Made by a program: the position numbers and the translations under genes | Assembly (NCBI GenBank): GCA_033398695.1 | Contig: JAWKAU010000205.1 | Span: 164,001-228,000 of the forward strand | Direction of reading: 5' to 3' | Length of the DNA: 64,000 nt | Origin: Orobanche coerulescens | Taxonomy: Eukaryota > Streptophyta > Magnoliopsida > Lamiales > Orobanchaceae | The notes under the pieces: generated by a model | Database searches by the model: none | What the model was told of the DNA's origin: nothing | Seen by the model: only the letters and a program-made list of their open reading frames with translations | Shown: one piece after another, positions 13,201-26,662 of the stretch | Numbering within the stretch: the stretch's first letter is position 1 | How the letters are laid out: each line of letters begins with the position of its first letter

Positions 13201-16200
13201 CGAATATATCCTGCATGTGCCCTTCCTTTTATTTGAGCCTCTCACCATGAATCCGGGAATCAAATTTCGATTTTGATTTTTTAGATCTATAGACTTTGAA
13301 TAATCTTTCCAACGCCGCTTGATTCGACCCAATCGGACGAATAACGAAGGAGATATGGCCAAAACAATGGAGGAACAAGAATTGAGAAACGGCAAAAACA
13401 TCCTCAAGTGTCCACAAAATTGAAGATTATCGTATCGATATCGCCCATGTCGTAGGCCTTTGAATTATCCTCCCATCGCAGCAAGAATCGCCCAATCCGA
13501 TAAATAACAAAGGAGATATTAACGAAACGGTGGCGTGTGCCGACAAAGAAGCTCATCGGGTGCCTCCTCTAATTGCGCTGCCGTGGCCTCACTTTTACCG
13601 TAAATCGCTTTGACCATATCTCCTTCGTTGCTTATCCGATTGGGCCGATTCTCAAGCGTTAGAAACCTTATTCGAATACCTATAACTTTATGTGATCAAA
13701 TATCGATTACGAACACTAATACAAAACTTCCAACTTTCGATCATTTCACCTAGGGTTACCCCTAGGGAAAATCATTGCACGGATATTTATTTATAGTATC
13801 CCGTGATGAGATTTTGTTATTTGCAAGAGTCTATCACCTGTAGATCCGCCGAATATATCCTGCATGTGCCCTTCCTTTTATTTGAGCCTCTCACCATGAA
13901 TCCGGAATCAAATTTCGATTTTGATTTTTTAGATCTATAGACTTTGAATAATCTTTCCAACGCCGCTTGATTCGACCCAATCGGACGAATAACGAAGGAG
14001 ATATGGCCAAAACAATGGAGGAACAAGAATTGAGAAACGGCAAAAACATCCTCAAGTGTCCACAAAATTGAAGATTATCGTATCGATATCGCCCATGTCG
14101 TAGGCCTTTGAATTATCCTCCCATCGCAGCAAGAAGCGGCCCAATCCGATCAATAACAAAGGAGATAGGAACGAAACGGTGGCATGTGCCGGACAAAGCA
14201 GCTCAGCGGGTGCCTCCTCTAATTGCGCTGCCGTGGCCTCACTTTTACCGTAAATCGCTTTGACCATATCTCCTTCGTTGCTTATCCGATTGGGCCGATT
14301 CTCAAGCGTTAGAAACCTTATTCGAATACCTATAACTTTATGTGATCAAATATCGATTACGAACCGAATCCAAAACTTCCAACTTTCGATCATTTCCCTA
14401 GGGGTACCCCTAGGAAAATCACCTAAAAAATTTTCAAATAAAAATTCAATTCTTTTGTCGATTGCACGGATATTTATTTATAGTATCCCGTGATGAGATT
14501 TTGTTATTTGCAAGAGTCTATCACCCGTAGATCCGCCGAATATATCCTGCATGTGCCCTTCCTTTTATTTGAGCCTCTCACCATGAATCCGGAATCAAAT
14601 TTCGATTTTGATTTTTTAGATCTATAGACTTTGAATAATCTTTCCAACGCCGCTTGATTCGACCCAATCGGACGAATAACGAAGGAGATATGGCCAAAAC
14701 AATGGAGGAACAAGAATTGAGAAACGGCAAAAACATCCCAAGTGTCCACAAAATTGAAGATTATCGTATCGATATTGGCCCATGTCGTAGGCCTTTGAAT
14801 TATCCTCCCATCGCAGCAAGAATCGCCCAATCCGATAAATAACAAAGGAGATATTAACGAAACGGCGCAGTGCCGACAAAGAAGCTCATCGGGTGCCTCC
14901 TCTAATTGCGCTGCCGTGGCCTCACTTTTACCAAAACTGCTTTGACCATATCTCCTTCGTTGCTTATCCGATTGGGCCGATTCTCAAGCGTTAGAAACCT
15001 TATTCGAATACCTATAACTTTATGTGATCAAATATCGATTACGAACCTAATCCAAAACTTCCAACTTTCGATCATTTCCCTAGGGGTACCCTAGGAAAAT
15101 CACCTAAAAAATTGCACGGATATTTATTTATAGTATCCCGTGATGAGATTTTGTTATTTGCAAGAGTCTATCACCCGTAGATCCGCCGAATATATCCCTT
15201 AATGTGCCCTTCCTTTTATTTGAGCCTCTCACCATGAATCCGGAATCAAATTTCGATTTTGATTTTTAGATCTATAGACTTTGAATAATCTTTCCAACGC
15301 CGCTTGATTCGACCCAATCGGACGAATAACGAAGGAGATATGGCCAAAACAATGGAGGAACAAAGAATTGAGAAACGGCAAAAACATCCTCAAGTGTCCA
15401 CAAAATTGAAGATTATCGTATCGATATCGCCCATGTCGTAGGCCTTTGAATTATCCTCCCATCGCAGCAAGAATCGCCCAATCCGATAAATAACAAAGGA
15501 GATATTAACGAAACGGTGGCGTGCAGCCGACAAAGAAGCTCATCGGGTGCCTCCTCTAATTGCGCTGCCGTGGCCTCACTTTTACCGTAAAACTGCTTTG
15601 ACCATATCTCCTTCGTTGCTTATCCGATTGGGCCGATTCTCAAGCGTTAGAAACCTTATTCGAATACCTATAACTTTATGTGATCAAATATCGATTACGA
15701 ACCGAATCCAAAACTTCCAACTTTCGATCATTTCCCTAGGGGTACCCCTAGGAAAATCACCTAAAAATTTTATTGCACGGATATTTATTTATAGTATCCC
15801 GTGATGAGATTTTGTTATTTGCAAGAGTCTATCACCCGTAGATCCGCCGAATATATCCTGTAATGTGCCCTTCCTTTTATTTGAGCCTCTCACCATGAAT
15901 CCGGAATCAAATTTCGATTTTGATTTTTTAGATCTATAGACTTTGAATAATCTTTCCAACGCCGCTTGATTCGACCCAATCGGACGAATAACGAAGGAGA
16001 TATGGCCAAAACAATGGAGGAACAAAGAATTGAGAAACGGCAAAAACATCCTAAGTGTCCACAAAATTGAAGATTATCGTATCGATATCGCCCATGTCGT
16101 AGGCCTTTGAATTATCCTCCCATCGCAGCAAGAATCGCCCAATCCGATAAATAACAAAGGAGATATTAACGAAACGGTGGCGCAGTGCCGACAAAGAAGC

Positions 16201-19200
16201 TCATCGGGTGCCTCCTCTAATTGCGCTGCCGTGGCCTCACTTTTACCAAAATCGCTTTGACCATATCTCCTTCGTTGCTTATCCGATTGGGCCGATTCTC
16301 AAGCGTTAGAAACCTTATTCGAATACCTATAACTTTATGTGATCAAATATCGATTACGAACCTAATCCAAAACTTCCAACTTTCGATCATTTCTAGGGTA
16401 CCCCTAGGGAAAATCACCTAAAAATTTTCAAATAAAAATTCATTCTTTTTGTCCGATTGCACGGATATTTATTTATAGTATCCCGTGATGAGATTTTGTT
16501 ATTTGCAAGAGTCTATCACCCGTAGATCCGCCGAATATATCCTGCATGTGCCCTTCCTTTTATTTGAGCCTCTCACCATGAATCCGGAATCAAATTTCGA
16601 TTTTGATTTTTTAGATCTATAGACTTTGAATAATCTTTCCAACGCCGCTTGATTCGACCCAATCGGACGAATAACGAAGGAGATATGGCCAAAACAATGG
16701 AGGAACAAAGAATTGAGAAACGGCAAAAACATCCTAAGTGTCCACAAAATTGAAGATTATCGTATCGATATCGCCCATGTCGTAGCCTTTGAATTATCCT
16801 CCCATCGCAGCAAGAATCGCCCAATCCGATAAATAACAAAGGAGATATTAACGAAACGGCGGGCGCAGCCGACAAAGAAGCTCATCGGGTGCCTCCTCTA
16901 ATTGCGCTGCCGTGGCCTCACTTTTACCGTAAACTGCTTTGACCATATCTCCTTCGTTGCTTATCCGATTGGGCCGATTCTCAAGCGTTAGAAACCTTAT
17001 TCGAATACCTATAACTTTATGTGATCAAATATCGATTACGAACCTAATCCAAAACTTCCAACTTTCGATCATTTCTAGGGGTACCCTAGGGAAAATCAAT
17101 TGCACGGATATTTATTTATAGTATCCCGTGATGAGATTTTGTTATTTGCAAGAGTCTATCACCCGTAGATCCGCCGAATATATCCTGCATGTGCCCTTCC
17201 TTTTATTTGAGCCTCTCACCATGAATCCGGAATCAAATTTCGATTTTGATTTTTTAGATCTATAGACTTTGAATAATCTTTCCAACGCCGCTTGATTCGA
17301 CCCAATCGGACGAATAACGAAGGAGATATGGCCAAAACAATGGAGGAACAAGAATTGAGAAACGGCAAAAACATCCTCAAGTGTCCACAAAATTGAAGAT
17401 TATCGTATCGATATCGCCCATGTCGTAGGCCTTTGAATTATCCTCCCATCGCAGCAAGAATCGCCCAATCCGATAAATAACAAAGGAGATATTAACGAAA
17501 CGGGCGCAGTGCCGACAAAGAAGCTCATCGGGTGCCTCCTCTAATTGCGCTGCCGTGGCCTCACTTTTACCGTAAATCGCTTTGACCATATCTCCTTCGT
17601 TGCTTATCCGATTGGGCCGATTCTCAAGCGTTAGAAACCTTATTCGAATACCTATAACTTTATGTGATCAAATATCGATTACGAACCGAATCCAAAACTT
17701 CCAACTTTCGATCATTTCCCTAGGGGTACCCCTAGGAAAATCACCTAAAAATTTTTCAAATAAAAATTCAATTTTTTTTCAGGATTGCACGGATATTTAT
17801 TTATAGTATCCCGTGATGAGATTTTGTTATTTGCAAGAGTCTATCACCCGTAGATCCGCCGAATATATCCTGCATGTGCCCTTCCTTTTATTTGAGCCTC
17901 TCACCATGAATCCGGAATCAAATTTCGATTTTGATTTTTTAGATCTATAGACTTTGAATAATCTTTCCAACGCCGCTTGATTCACCCAATCGGACGAATA
18001 ACGAAGGAGATATGGCCAAAACAATGGAGGAACAAAGAATTGAGAAACGGCAAAAACATCCTCAAGTGTCCACAAAATTGAAGATTATCGTATCGATATC
18101 GCCCATGTCGTAGGCCTTTGAATTATCCTCCCATCGCAGCAAGAATCGCCCAATCCGATAAATAACAAAGGAGATATTAACGAAACGGTGGCGTGTGCCG
18201 ACAAAGAAGCTCATCGGGTGCCTCCTCTAATTGCGCTGCCGTCGTGGCCTCACTTTTACCAAATCGCTTTGACCATATCTCCTTCGTTGCTTATCCGATT
18301 GGGCCGATTCTCAAGCGATAGAAACCTTATACGAATAACTATAACCTTATGTGATCAAATATCGATTACGAACCGGAATAAAAAACTTCCAACTTTCGAT
18401 CATTTCTCCTAGGGGTACCCCTAGGGAAAATCACCTAAAAATTTTTCTAAATAAAAATTCAATTCTTTTGTCCTGGATTGCTCTGATATTTATTTTTAGT
18501 ATCCCTTGATGAGATTTTGTTATTTGCAAGAGTCTATCACCTGTAGATCCGCCTAATATATAACAGAATGTTCCCTTCCTTTTATTTGATCCTCTCACCA
18601 TGAATCCTGTAATCAAATTTCGATTTTTATTTTTTATATCTATAGGACTTTTAATAATCTTTCCAACGACTCTTGATTCGACCCAATCGGACGAATAACG
18701 AAGGAGATATGGCCAAAACAATGGAGGAACAAGAATTGAGAAACGGCAAAAACATCCAAGTGTCAACAAAATTGAAGATAATCTAATCTAAATTGGCCAA
18801 TGTCGTAGGCATATGAAATATCCTCCCATCGCAGCAAGAATCTACTCAATCCGATAAATAACGAAGCAGATATTAACGAAACGGCGTGCAGCCGCACAAA
18901 GAAGCTCATCGGGTGCCTCCTCTAATTGCGTCGTCGTGGCCTCACTTTTACCAGAAACTGTTTTGACCATAACTCCTTCGTTGCTTATCCGATTGGGCCG
19001 ATTCTCGAAGCATTAGAAACCTTATTCGAATACCTATAACTTTATGTGATCAAATATCGATTACGAACCGGAATCCAAAACTTCCAACTTTCGATCATTT
19101 CTCCTAGGGGTACCCCTAGGGAAAATCACCTAAAAAATTTTCGAAATAAAAATTCAATTCTTTTGTCCAGGATTGCACGGATATTTATTTATAGTATCCC

Positions 19201-21171
19201 GTGATGAGATTTTGTTATTTGCAAGAGTCTATCACCTGTAGATCCGCCGAATATATCCCAGAATGTGCCCTTCCTTTTATTTGAGCCTCTCACCATGAAT
19301 CCGGGAATCAAATTTCGATTTTGATTTTTTAGATCTATAGGACTTTGAATAATCTTTCCAACGCCGCTTGATTCGACCCAATCGGACGAATAACGAAGGA
19401 GATATGGCCAAAACAATGGAGGAACAGCAATTGAGACACGTCTAATATCATCCCGATGTGTCCTCAAAATTGAAGATTATCGTATCGATATCGCCCATGT
19501 CGTAGGCCTTTGAATTATCCTCCCATCGCAGCAAGAATCGCCCAATCCGATAAATAACAAAGGAGATATTAACGAAACGGTGGTATGTGCCGACAAAGAA
19601 GCTCATCGGGTGCCTCCTCTAATTGCGCTGCCGTGGCCTCACTTTTACCAAACTGCTTTGACCATATCTCCTTCGTTGCTTATCCGATTGGGCCGATTCT
19701 CAAGCGTTAGAAACCTTATTCGAATACCTATAACTTTATGTGATCAAATATCGATTACGAACCGAATCCAAAACTTCCAACTTTCGATCATTTCTAGGGG
19801 TACCCCTAGGGAAAATCACCTAAAAAATTTCGATATAAAATTCAATTCTTTTTGTCCGGATTGCACGGATATTTATTTATAGTATCCCGTGATGAGATTT
19901 TGTTATTTGCAAGAGTCTATCACCCGTAGATCCGCCGAATATATCCTGCATGTGCCCTTCCTTTTATTTGAGCCTCTCACCATGAATCCGGAATCAAATT
20001 TCGATTTTGATTTTTAGATCTATAGACTTTGAATAATCTTTCCAACGCCGCTTGATTCGACCCAATCGGACGAATAACGAAGGAGATATGGCCAAAACAA
20101 TGGAGGAACAAAGAATTGAGAAACGGCAAAAACATCCTAAGTGTCCACAAAATTGAAGATTATCGTATCGATATCGCCCATGTCGTAGGCCTTTGAATTA
20201 TCCTCCCATCGCAGCAAGAATCGCCCAATCCGATAAATAACAAAGGAGATATTAACGAAACGGTGGCGCAGCCGACAAAGAAGCTCATCGGGTGCCTCCT
20301 CTAATTGCGCTGCCGTGGCCTCACTTTTACCGTAAATCGCTTGACCATATCTCCTTCGTTGCTTATCCGATTGGGCCGATTCTCAAGCGTTAGAAACCTT
20401 ATTCGAATACCTATAACTTTATGTGATCAAATATCGATTACGAACCGAATCCAAAACTTCCAACTTTCGATCATTTCCCTAGGGGTACCCCTAGGGAAAA
20501 TCACCTAAAAATTTTCAAAATAAAAATTCAATTTTTTTTCCTGATTGCACGGATATTTATTTATAGTATCCCGTGATGAGATTTTGTTATTTGCAAGAGT
20601 CTATCACCCGTAGATCCGCCGAATATATCCTGCATGTGCCCTTCCTTTTATTTGAGCCTCTCACCATGAATCCGGAATCAAATTTCGATTTTGATTTTTT
20701 AGATCTATAGGACTTTGAATAATCTTTCCAACGCCGCTTGATTCGACCCAATCGGACGAATAACGAAGGAGATATGGCCAAAACAATGGAGGAACAGCAA
20801 TTGAGAAACGGCAAAAAACATCCCGAAGTGTCCACAAAATTGAAGATTATCGTATCGATATTGGCCCATGTCGTAGGCCTTTGAATTATCCTCCCATCGC
20901 AGCAAGAATCGACTCAATCCGATAAATAACAAAGGAGATATTAACGAAACGGTGGTATGTGCCGGACAAAGAAGCTCATCGGGTGCCTCCTCTAATTGCG
21001 TCGTCGTGGCCTCACTTTTACCAGAAATTGTTTTGACCATATCTCCTTCGTTGCTTATCCGATTGGGCCGATTCTCGAAGCGTTAGAAACCTTATTCGAA
21101 TACCTATAACTTTATGTGATCAAATATGGATTACGAACCGGAATCCAAAACTTCCAACTTTCGATCATTTC

Positions 21172-24100
21172 CCTAGGGTACCCTAGGAAAATCACCTAAA
21201 AATTTTCAAATAAAATTCAATTCTTTTGTCCGGGATTGCACGGATATTTATTCATAGTATCCCGTGATGAGATTTTGTTATTTGCAAGAGTATATCATGT
21301 GTAGATACGCAGAATATATCCTGCATGTGCCCTTCCTTTTATTTGAGCCTCTCACAATGAATCCGTTAATCAAATTTCGATTTTGATTTTTTAGATCTAT
21401 AGGACTTTGAATAATCTTTCCAACGCTGCTTGATTCGACCCAATCGGACGAATAACGAAGGTGATATTGCCAAAACAATGGAGGAACAAAGAATTGAGAA
21501 ACGGCAAAAACATCCCAAGTGTCCACAAAATTGAAGATTATCGTATCGATATTGCCCATGTCGTAGGCCTTTGAATTATCCTCCCATCGCAGCAAGAATC
21601 GCCCAATCCGATAAATAACAAAGGAGATATTAACGAAACGGGTGGCATGTGCCGACAAAGAAGCTCATCGGGTGCCTCCTCTAATTGCGCTGCCGTGGCC
21701 TCACTTTTACCGTAAACTGCTTTCACCATATCTCCTTCGTTGCTTATCCGATTGAGACGATTCTCAAGAGTTAGAAACCTTATTCAATACCTATAACTTT
21801 ATGTGATCAAATATCGATTACGAACCTAATCCAAAACTTCCAACTTTCGATCATTTCCCTAGGGGTACCTCTAGGGAAAATCACCTAAAAACTTTACGTA
21901 TAAAATTCAATTTTTGTCCGGATTGCACGGATATTTATTTATAGTGTCCCGTGATGAGATTTTGCTATTTGCAAGAGTCTATCACCGTAGATCCGCCGAA
22001 TATATCCTGCATGTGCCCTTCCTTTTATTTGAGCCTCTCACCATGAATCCGGAATCAAATTTCGATTTTGATTTTTAGATCTATAGACTTTGAATAATCT
22101 TTCCAACGCCGCTTGATTCGACCCAATCGGACGAATAACGAAGGAGATATGGCCAAAACAATGGAGGAACAAAGAATTGAGAAACGGCAAAAACATCCCA
22201 AGTGTCCACAAAATTGAAGATTATCGTATCGATATCGCCCATGTCGTAGGCCTTTGAATTATCCTCCCATCGCATCAAGAATCGCCCAATCCGATAAATA
22301 ACAAAGGAGATATTAACGAAACGGTGGCATGTGCCGACAAAGAAGCTCATCGGTGCCTCCTCTAATTGCGCTGCCGTAGCCTCACTTTTACCAAACTGCT
22401 TTGACCATATCTCCTTCGTTACTTATCCGATTGGGACGATTCTCAAGCGTTAGAAACCTTATTCGAATACCTATAACTTTATGTGATCAAATATCGATTA
22501 CGAACCGAATCCAAAACTTCCAACTTTCGATCATTTCCCTAGGGGTACCCCTAGGGAAAATCACCTAAAAACTTTCGTATAAAAATTCAATTTTTGTCCA
22601 GATTGCACGGATATTTATTTATAGTGTCCCGTGATGAGATTTTGTTATTTGCAAGAGTCTATCACCCGTAGATCCGCCGAATATATCCTGAATGTGCCCT
22701 TCCTTTTATTTGAGCCTCTCACCATGAATCCGGAATCAAATTTCGATTTTGATTTTTAGATCTATAGAATTTGAATAATCTTTCCAACGCCGCTTGATTC
22801 GACCCAATCGGACGAATAACGAAGGAGATATGGCCAAAACAATGGAGGAACAAAGAATTGAGAAACGGCAAAAACATCCCAAGTGTCCACAAAATTGAAG
22901 ATTATCGTATCGATATTGCCCATGTCGTAGGCCTTTGAATTATCCTCCCATCGCAGCAAGAATCGCCCAATCCGATAAATAACAAAGGAGATATTAACGA
23001 AACGGTGGCATGTGCCGACAAAGAAGCTCATCGGGTGCCTCCTCTAATTGCGCTGCCGTGGCCTCACTTTTACCGTAAATCGCTTTGACCATATCTCCTT
23101 CGTTGCTTATCCGATTGGGCCGATTCTCAAGCGTTAGAAACCTTATTCGAATACCTATAACTTTATGTGATCAAATATCGATTACGAACCTAATCCAAAA
23201 CTTCCAACTTTCGATCATTTCCCTAGGGTACCTCTAGGGAAAATCACCTAAAACTTTTCGTATAAAAAATTCAATTTTCAAAATTGCACGGATATTTATT
23301 TATAGTGTCCCGTGATGAGATTTTGCTATTTGCAAGAGTCTATCACCCGTAGATCCGCCGAATATATCCTGCATGTGCCCTTCATTTTATTTGAGCCTCT
23401 CACCATGAATCCGGAATCAAATTTCGATTTAGATTTTTTATATCTATAGTAATTTGAAAAATCTTTGCAACGCCACTTGAATAGACACAATCGTACTAAT
23501 AACTAAGGAGATATGTAAAAAACAATGGAGGTACATAAATTGAGAAAAGGCAAATAACATCCGGAAGTTTACACAAAATTGAAGATTATCGTATCGATAT
23601 CGCCCATGTCGTAGGCCTTTGAATTAGCCTCCCATCGCATCAAGAATCGCCCAATCCGATAAATAACAAAGGAGATATTAACGAAACGGTGGCATGTGCC
23701 GACAAAGAAGCTCATCGGGTGCCTCCTCTAATTGCGCTGCCGTGGCCTCACTTTTACCGGAAACTCTTTTGACCATATCTCCTTCGTTACTTATCCGATT
23801 GGGACGATTCTCGAAGAGTTAGAAACCTTATTTGAAGACCTATAATTTTATGTGATGAAATATCGATTACGAACCGGAATCCAAAACTTCCAACTTTCGA
23901 TCATTTCCCCTATGGGTACCTCTAGGGAAAATCACCTAAAAAACTTTCTGTATAAAAATTCAATTTTTTTGTCGAGAATTGCACGGATATTTATTTATAG
24001 TGTCCCGTGATGAGATTTTGCTATTTGCAAGAGTTTATCACCTGTAGATCCGCCGAATATATTCCAGAATGTGCCCTTCCTTTTATTTGAGCCTCTCACC

Positions 24101-26662
24101 ATGAATCCGAGAATCAAATTTCGATTTTGATTTATAATATCTATAGGAATGTGTATAATCTTTCCAAATCAACTTGATTCGACCCAATCGGACTAATAAC
24201 GAAGGATATATGTACTAAACAATGGAGGAACAAGAATTGAGAAACGGCAAAAACATCCCAAGTGTCCACAAAATTGAAGATTATCGTATCGATATTGCCC
24301 ATGTCGTAGGCCTTTGAATTAGCCTCCCATCGCAGCAAGAATCGCCCAATCCGATAAATAACAAAGGAGATATTAACGAAATGGTGGCATGTGCCGACAA
24401 AGAAGCTCATCGGTGCCTCCTCTAATTGCGCTGCCGTGGCCTCACTTTTACCGGAAACTGCTTTGACCATATCTCCTTCGTTACTTATCCGATTGGGACG
24501 ATTCTCAAGCGTTAGAAACCTTATTCAAGACCTATAATTTTATGTGATGAAATATCGATTACGAACCGAATCCAAAACTTCCAACTTTCGATCATTTCTA
24601 GGGTACCCCTAGGAAAATCACCTAAAAAACTTTCTGTATAAAAATTCAATTTTTTTGTCGAGAATTGCACGGATATTTATTTATAGTGTCCCGTGATGAG
24701 ATTTTGCTATTTGCAAGAGTTTATCACCTGTAGATCCGCCGAATATATTCCAGAATGTGCCCTTCCTTTTATTTGAGCCTCTCACCATGAATCCGAGAAA
24801 CAAATTTCGATTTTGATTTATAATATCTATAGGAATTTGAATAGTCTTTCCAACGCCGCTTGATTCGACCCAATCGGACGAATAACGAAGGAGATATGGC
24901 CAAAACAATGGAGGAACAACAATTGAGAAACGGAAAAAAACATCCCGAAGTATCCACAGAATTGAAGATTATCGTATCGATATTGCCCCATGTCGTAGGC
25001 CTTTGAATTATCCTCCCATTGCATCAAGAATCGACCCAATTCGATAAATAACGAAGGAGATATTGCCGAAACGGTGGCATGTGCCGGACAAAGAAGCTCA
25101 TCGGGGGCCTCCTCTAATTGCGTCGTCGTGGCCTCACTTTTACCGGAAACTCTTTTGACCATATCTCCTTCGTTAATTATCCGATTGGGACGATTCTCAA
25201 GAGTTAGAAACCTTATTCAAGACCTATAATTATATGTGATGAAATATCGATTACGAACCTAATCCAAAACTTCCAACTTTCGATCATTTCCCTATGGGTA
25301 CCTCTAGGAAAATCACCTAAAAACTTTCGTATAAAAATTCAATTTTTTTGTCCATTGCACGGATATTTATTTATAGTGTCCCGTGATGAGATTTTGCTAT
25401 TTGCAAGAGTTTATCACCTGTAGATCCGCCGAATATATCCTGTAATGTGCCCTTCCTTTTATTTGAGCCTCTCACCATGAATCCGAGAATCAAATTTCGA
25501 TTTTGATTTATTATATCTATAGGAATTTGAATAATCTTTCCAACGCCACTTGATTCGACCAATCGGACGAATAACGAAGGAGATATGGCCAAAACAATGG
25601 AGGAACAAGAATTGAGAAACGGAAAAAACATCCAAGTGTCCACAAAATTGAAGATTATCGTATCGATATTGCCCCATGTCGTAGGCCTTTGAATTAGCCT
25701 CCCATTGCAGCAAGAATCGCCCAATCCGATAAATAACGAAGGAGATATTGCCGAAACGGTGGCATGTGCCGACAAAGAAGCTCATCGGGGCCTCCTCTAA
25801 TTGCGCTGCCGTGGCCTCACTTTTACCGGAAACTCTTTTGACCATATCTCCTTCATTACTTATCCGATTGGGACGATTCTCAAGCGTTGGAAACCTTATT
25901 CGAAGACCTATAATTTTATGTGATGAAATATCGATTACGAACCTAATCCAAAAGTTCCAACTTTCGATCATTTCCCTAGGGTACCTCTAGGAAAATCACC
26001 TAAAAACTTTCGTATAAAAATTCAATTTTTTTGTCCAGATTGCACGGATATTTACTTATAGTGTCCCGTGATGAGATTTTGTTATTTGCAAGAGTTTATC
26101 ACCTGTAGATCCGCCGAATATATCCTGTAATGTGCCCTTCCTTTTATTTGAGCCTCTCACCATGAATCCGGAATCAAATTTCGATTTTGATTTATTATAT
26201 CTATAGGAATTTGAATAATCTTTCCAACGCCGCTTGATTCGACCCAATCGGACGAATAACGAAGGAGATATGGCCATAACAATGGTGGAACAGAATTTGA
26301 GAAACGGAAAAAAACATCCTGAAGTTTCCACAAAATTTAAGATTATCGTATAGATATTGTCACATGTCGTAGGCCTTTGATTTAACCTCACATCGCAGCA
26401 AGAATTGACCCAATTCGATAAATAACGAAGGAGATATTGCCGAAACGGTGGCATGTGCCGACAAAGAAGCTCATCGGGGGCCTCCTCTAATTGCGCTGCC
26501 GTAGCCTCACTTTTACCTAAACTGCTTTGACCATATCTCCTTCGTTACTTATCCGATTGGGACGATTCTCAAAGCATTAGAAACCTTATTCGAAGACCTA
26601 TAATTTTATGTGATGAAATATCGATTACGAACCGGAATCCAAAACTTCCAACTTTCGATCAT
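21172..26662. repeat. Mosaic transition zone between satellite subfamilies A and B
   Basis: Subfamily markers do not switch together. AGTATCCC becomes AGTGTCCC at the monomer near 21,942. TTTTTTAGATC changes through intermediate forms (about 23,431, 24,128 and 24,815) to TTATTATATC by 25,506. GATATTAACG becomes GATATTGCCG only at about 25,060. GGGCCGATTC and GGGACGATTC alternate between neighbours (22,432 GGGAC, 23,116 GGGCC, 23,808 GGGAC). This staggered switching is expected when monomers are chimeras made by unequal exchange or gene conversion. Confidence 0.85.

Larger units (their letters stand above)
1..21171. repeat. Subfamily A portion of the satellite array
   Basis: Monomers here carry AGTATCCCGTG, TTTTTTAGATCTATAG, GAGATATTAACGAAACGG, GATTGGGCCGATTCTC and ATACCTATAACTTTATG. 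Most of the first 19 lack the AT-rich linker and are about 643-660 bp; the first linker appears at about 6,518-6,552. Linker-bearing and linker-less monomers then alternate (linker at 12,401, 13,089, 14,420, 16,415 and 17,745; absent at 17,095). Partial linkers occur at about 15,101-15,113 and 15,758-15,771. From 18,430 every monomer has it. Confidence 0.9.

Noticed and set aside
25459..25971. A 170-codon minus-strand frame in the satellite, and dozens of similar 60-160-codon frames on both strands
   Set aside because: They overlap each other in several frames, start and stop at monomer indels, and differ in length from monomer to monomer; they are accidental frames of a tandem repeat.
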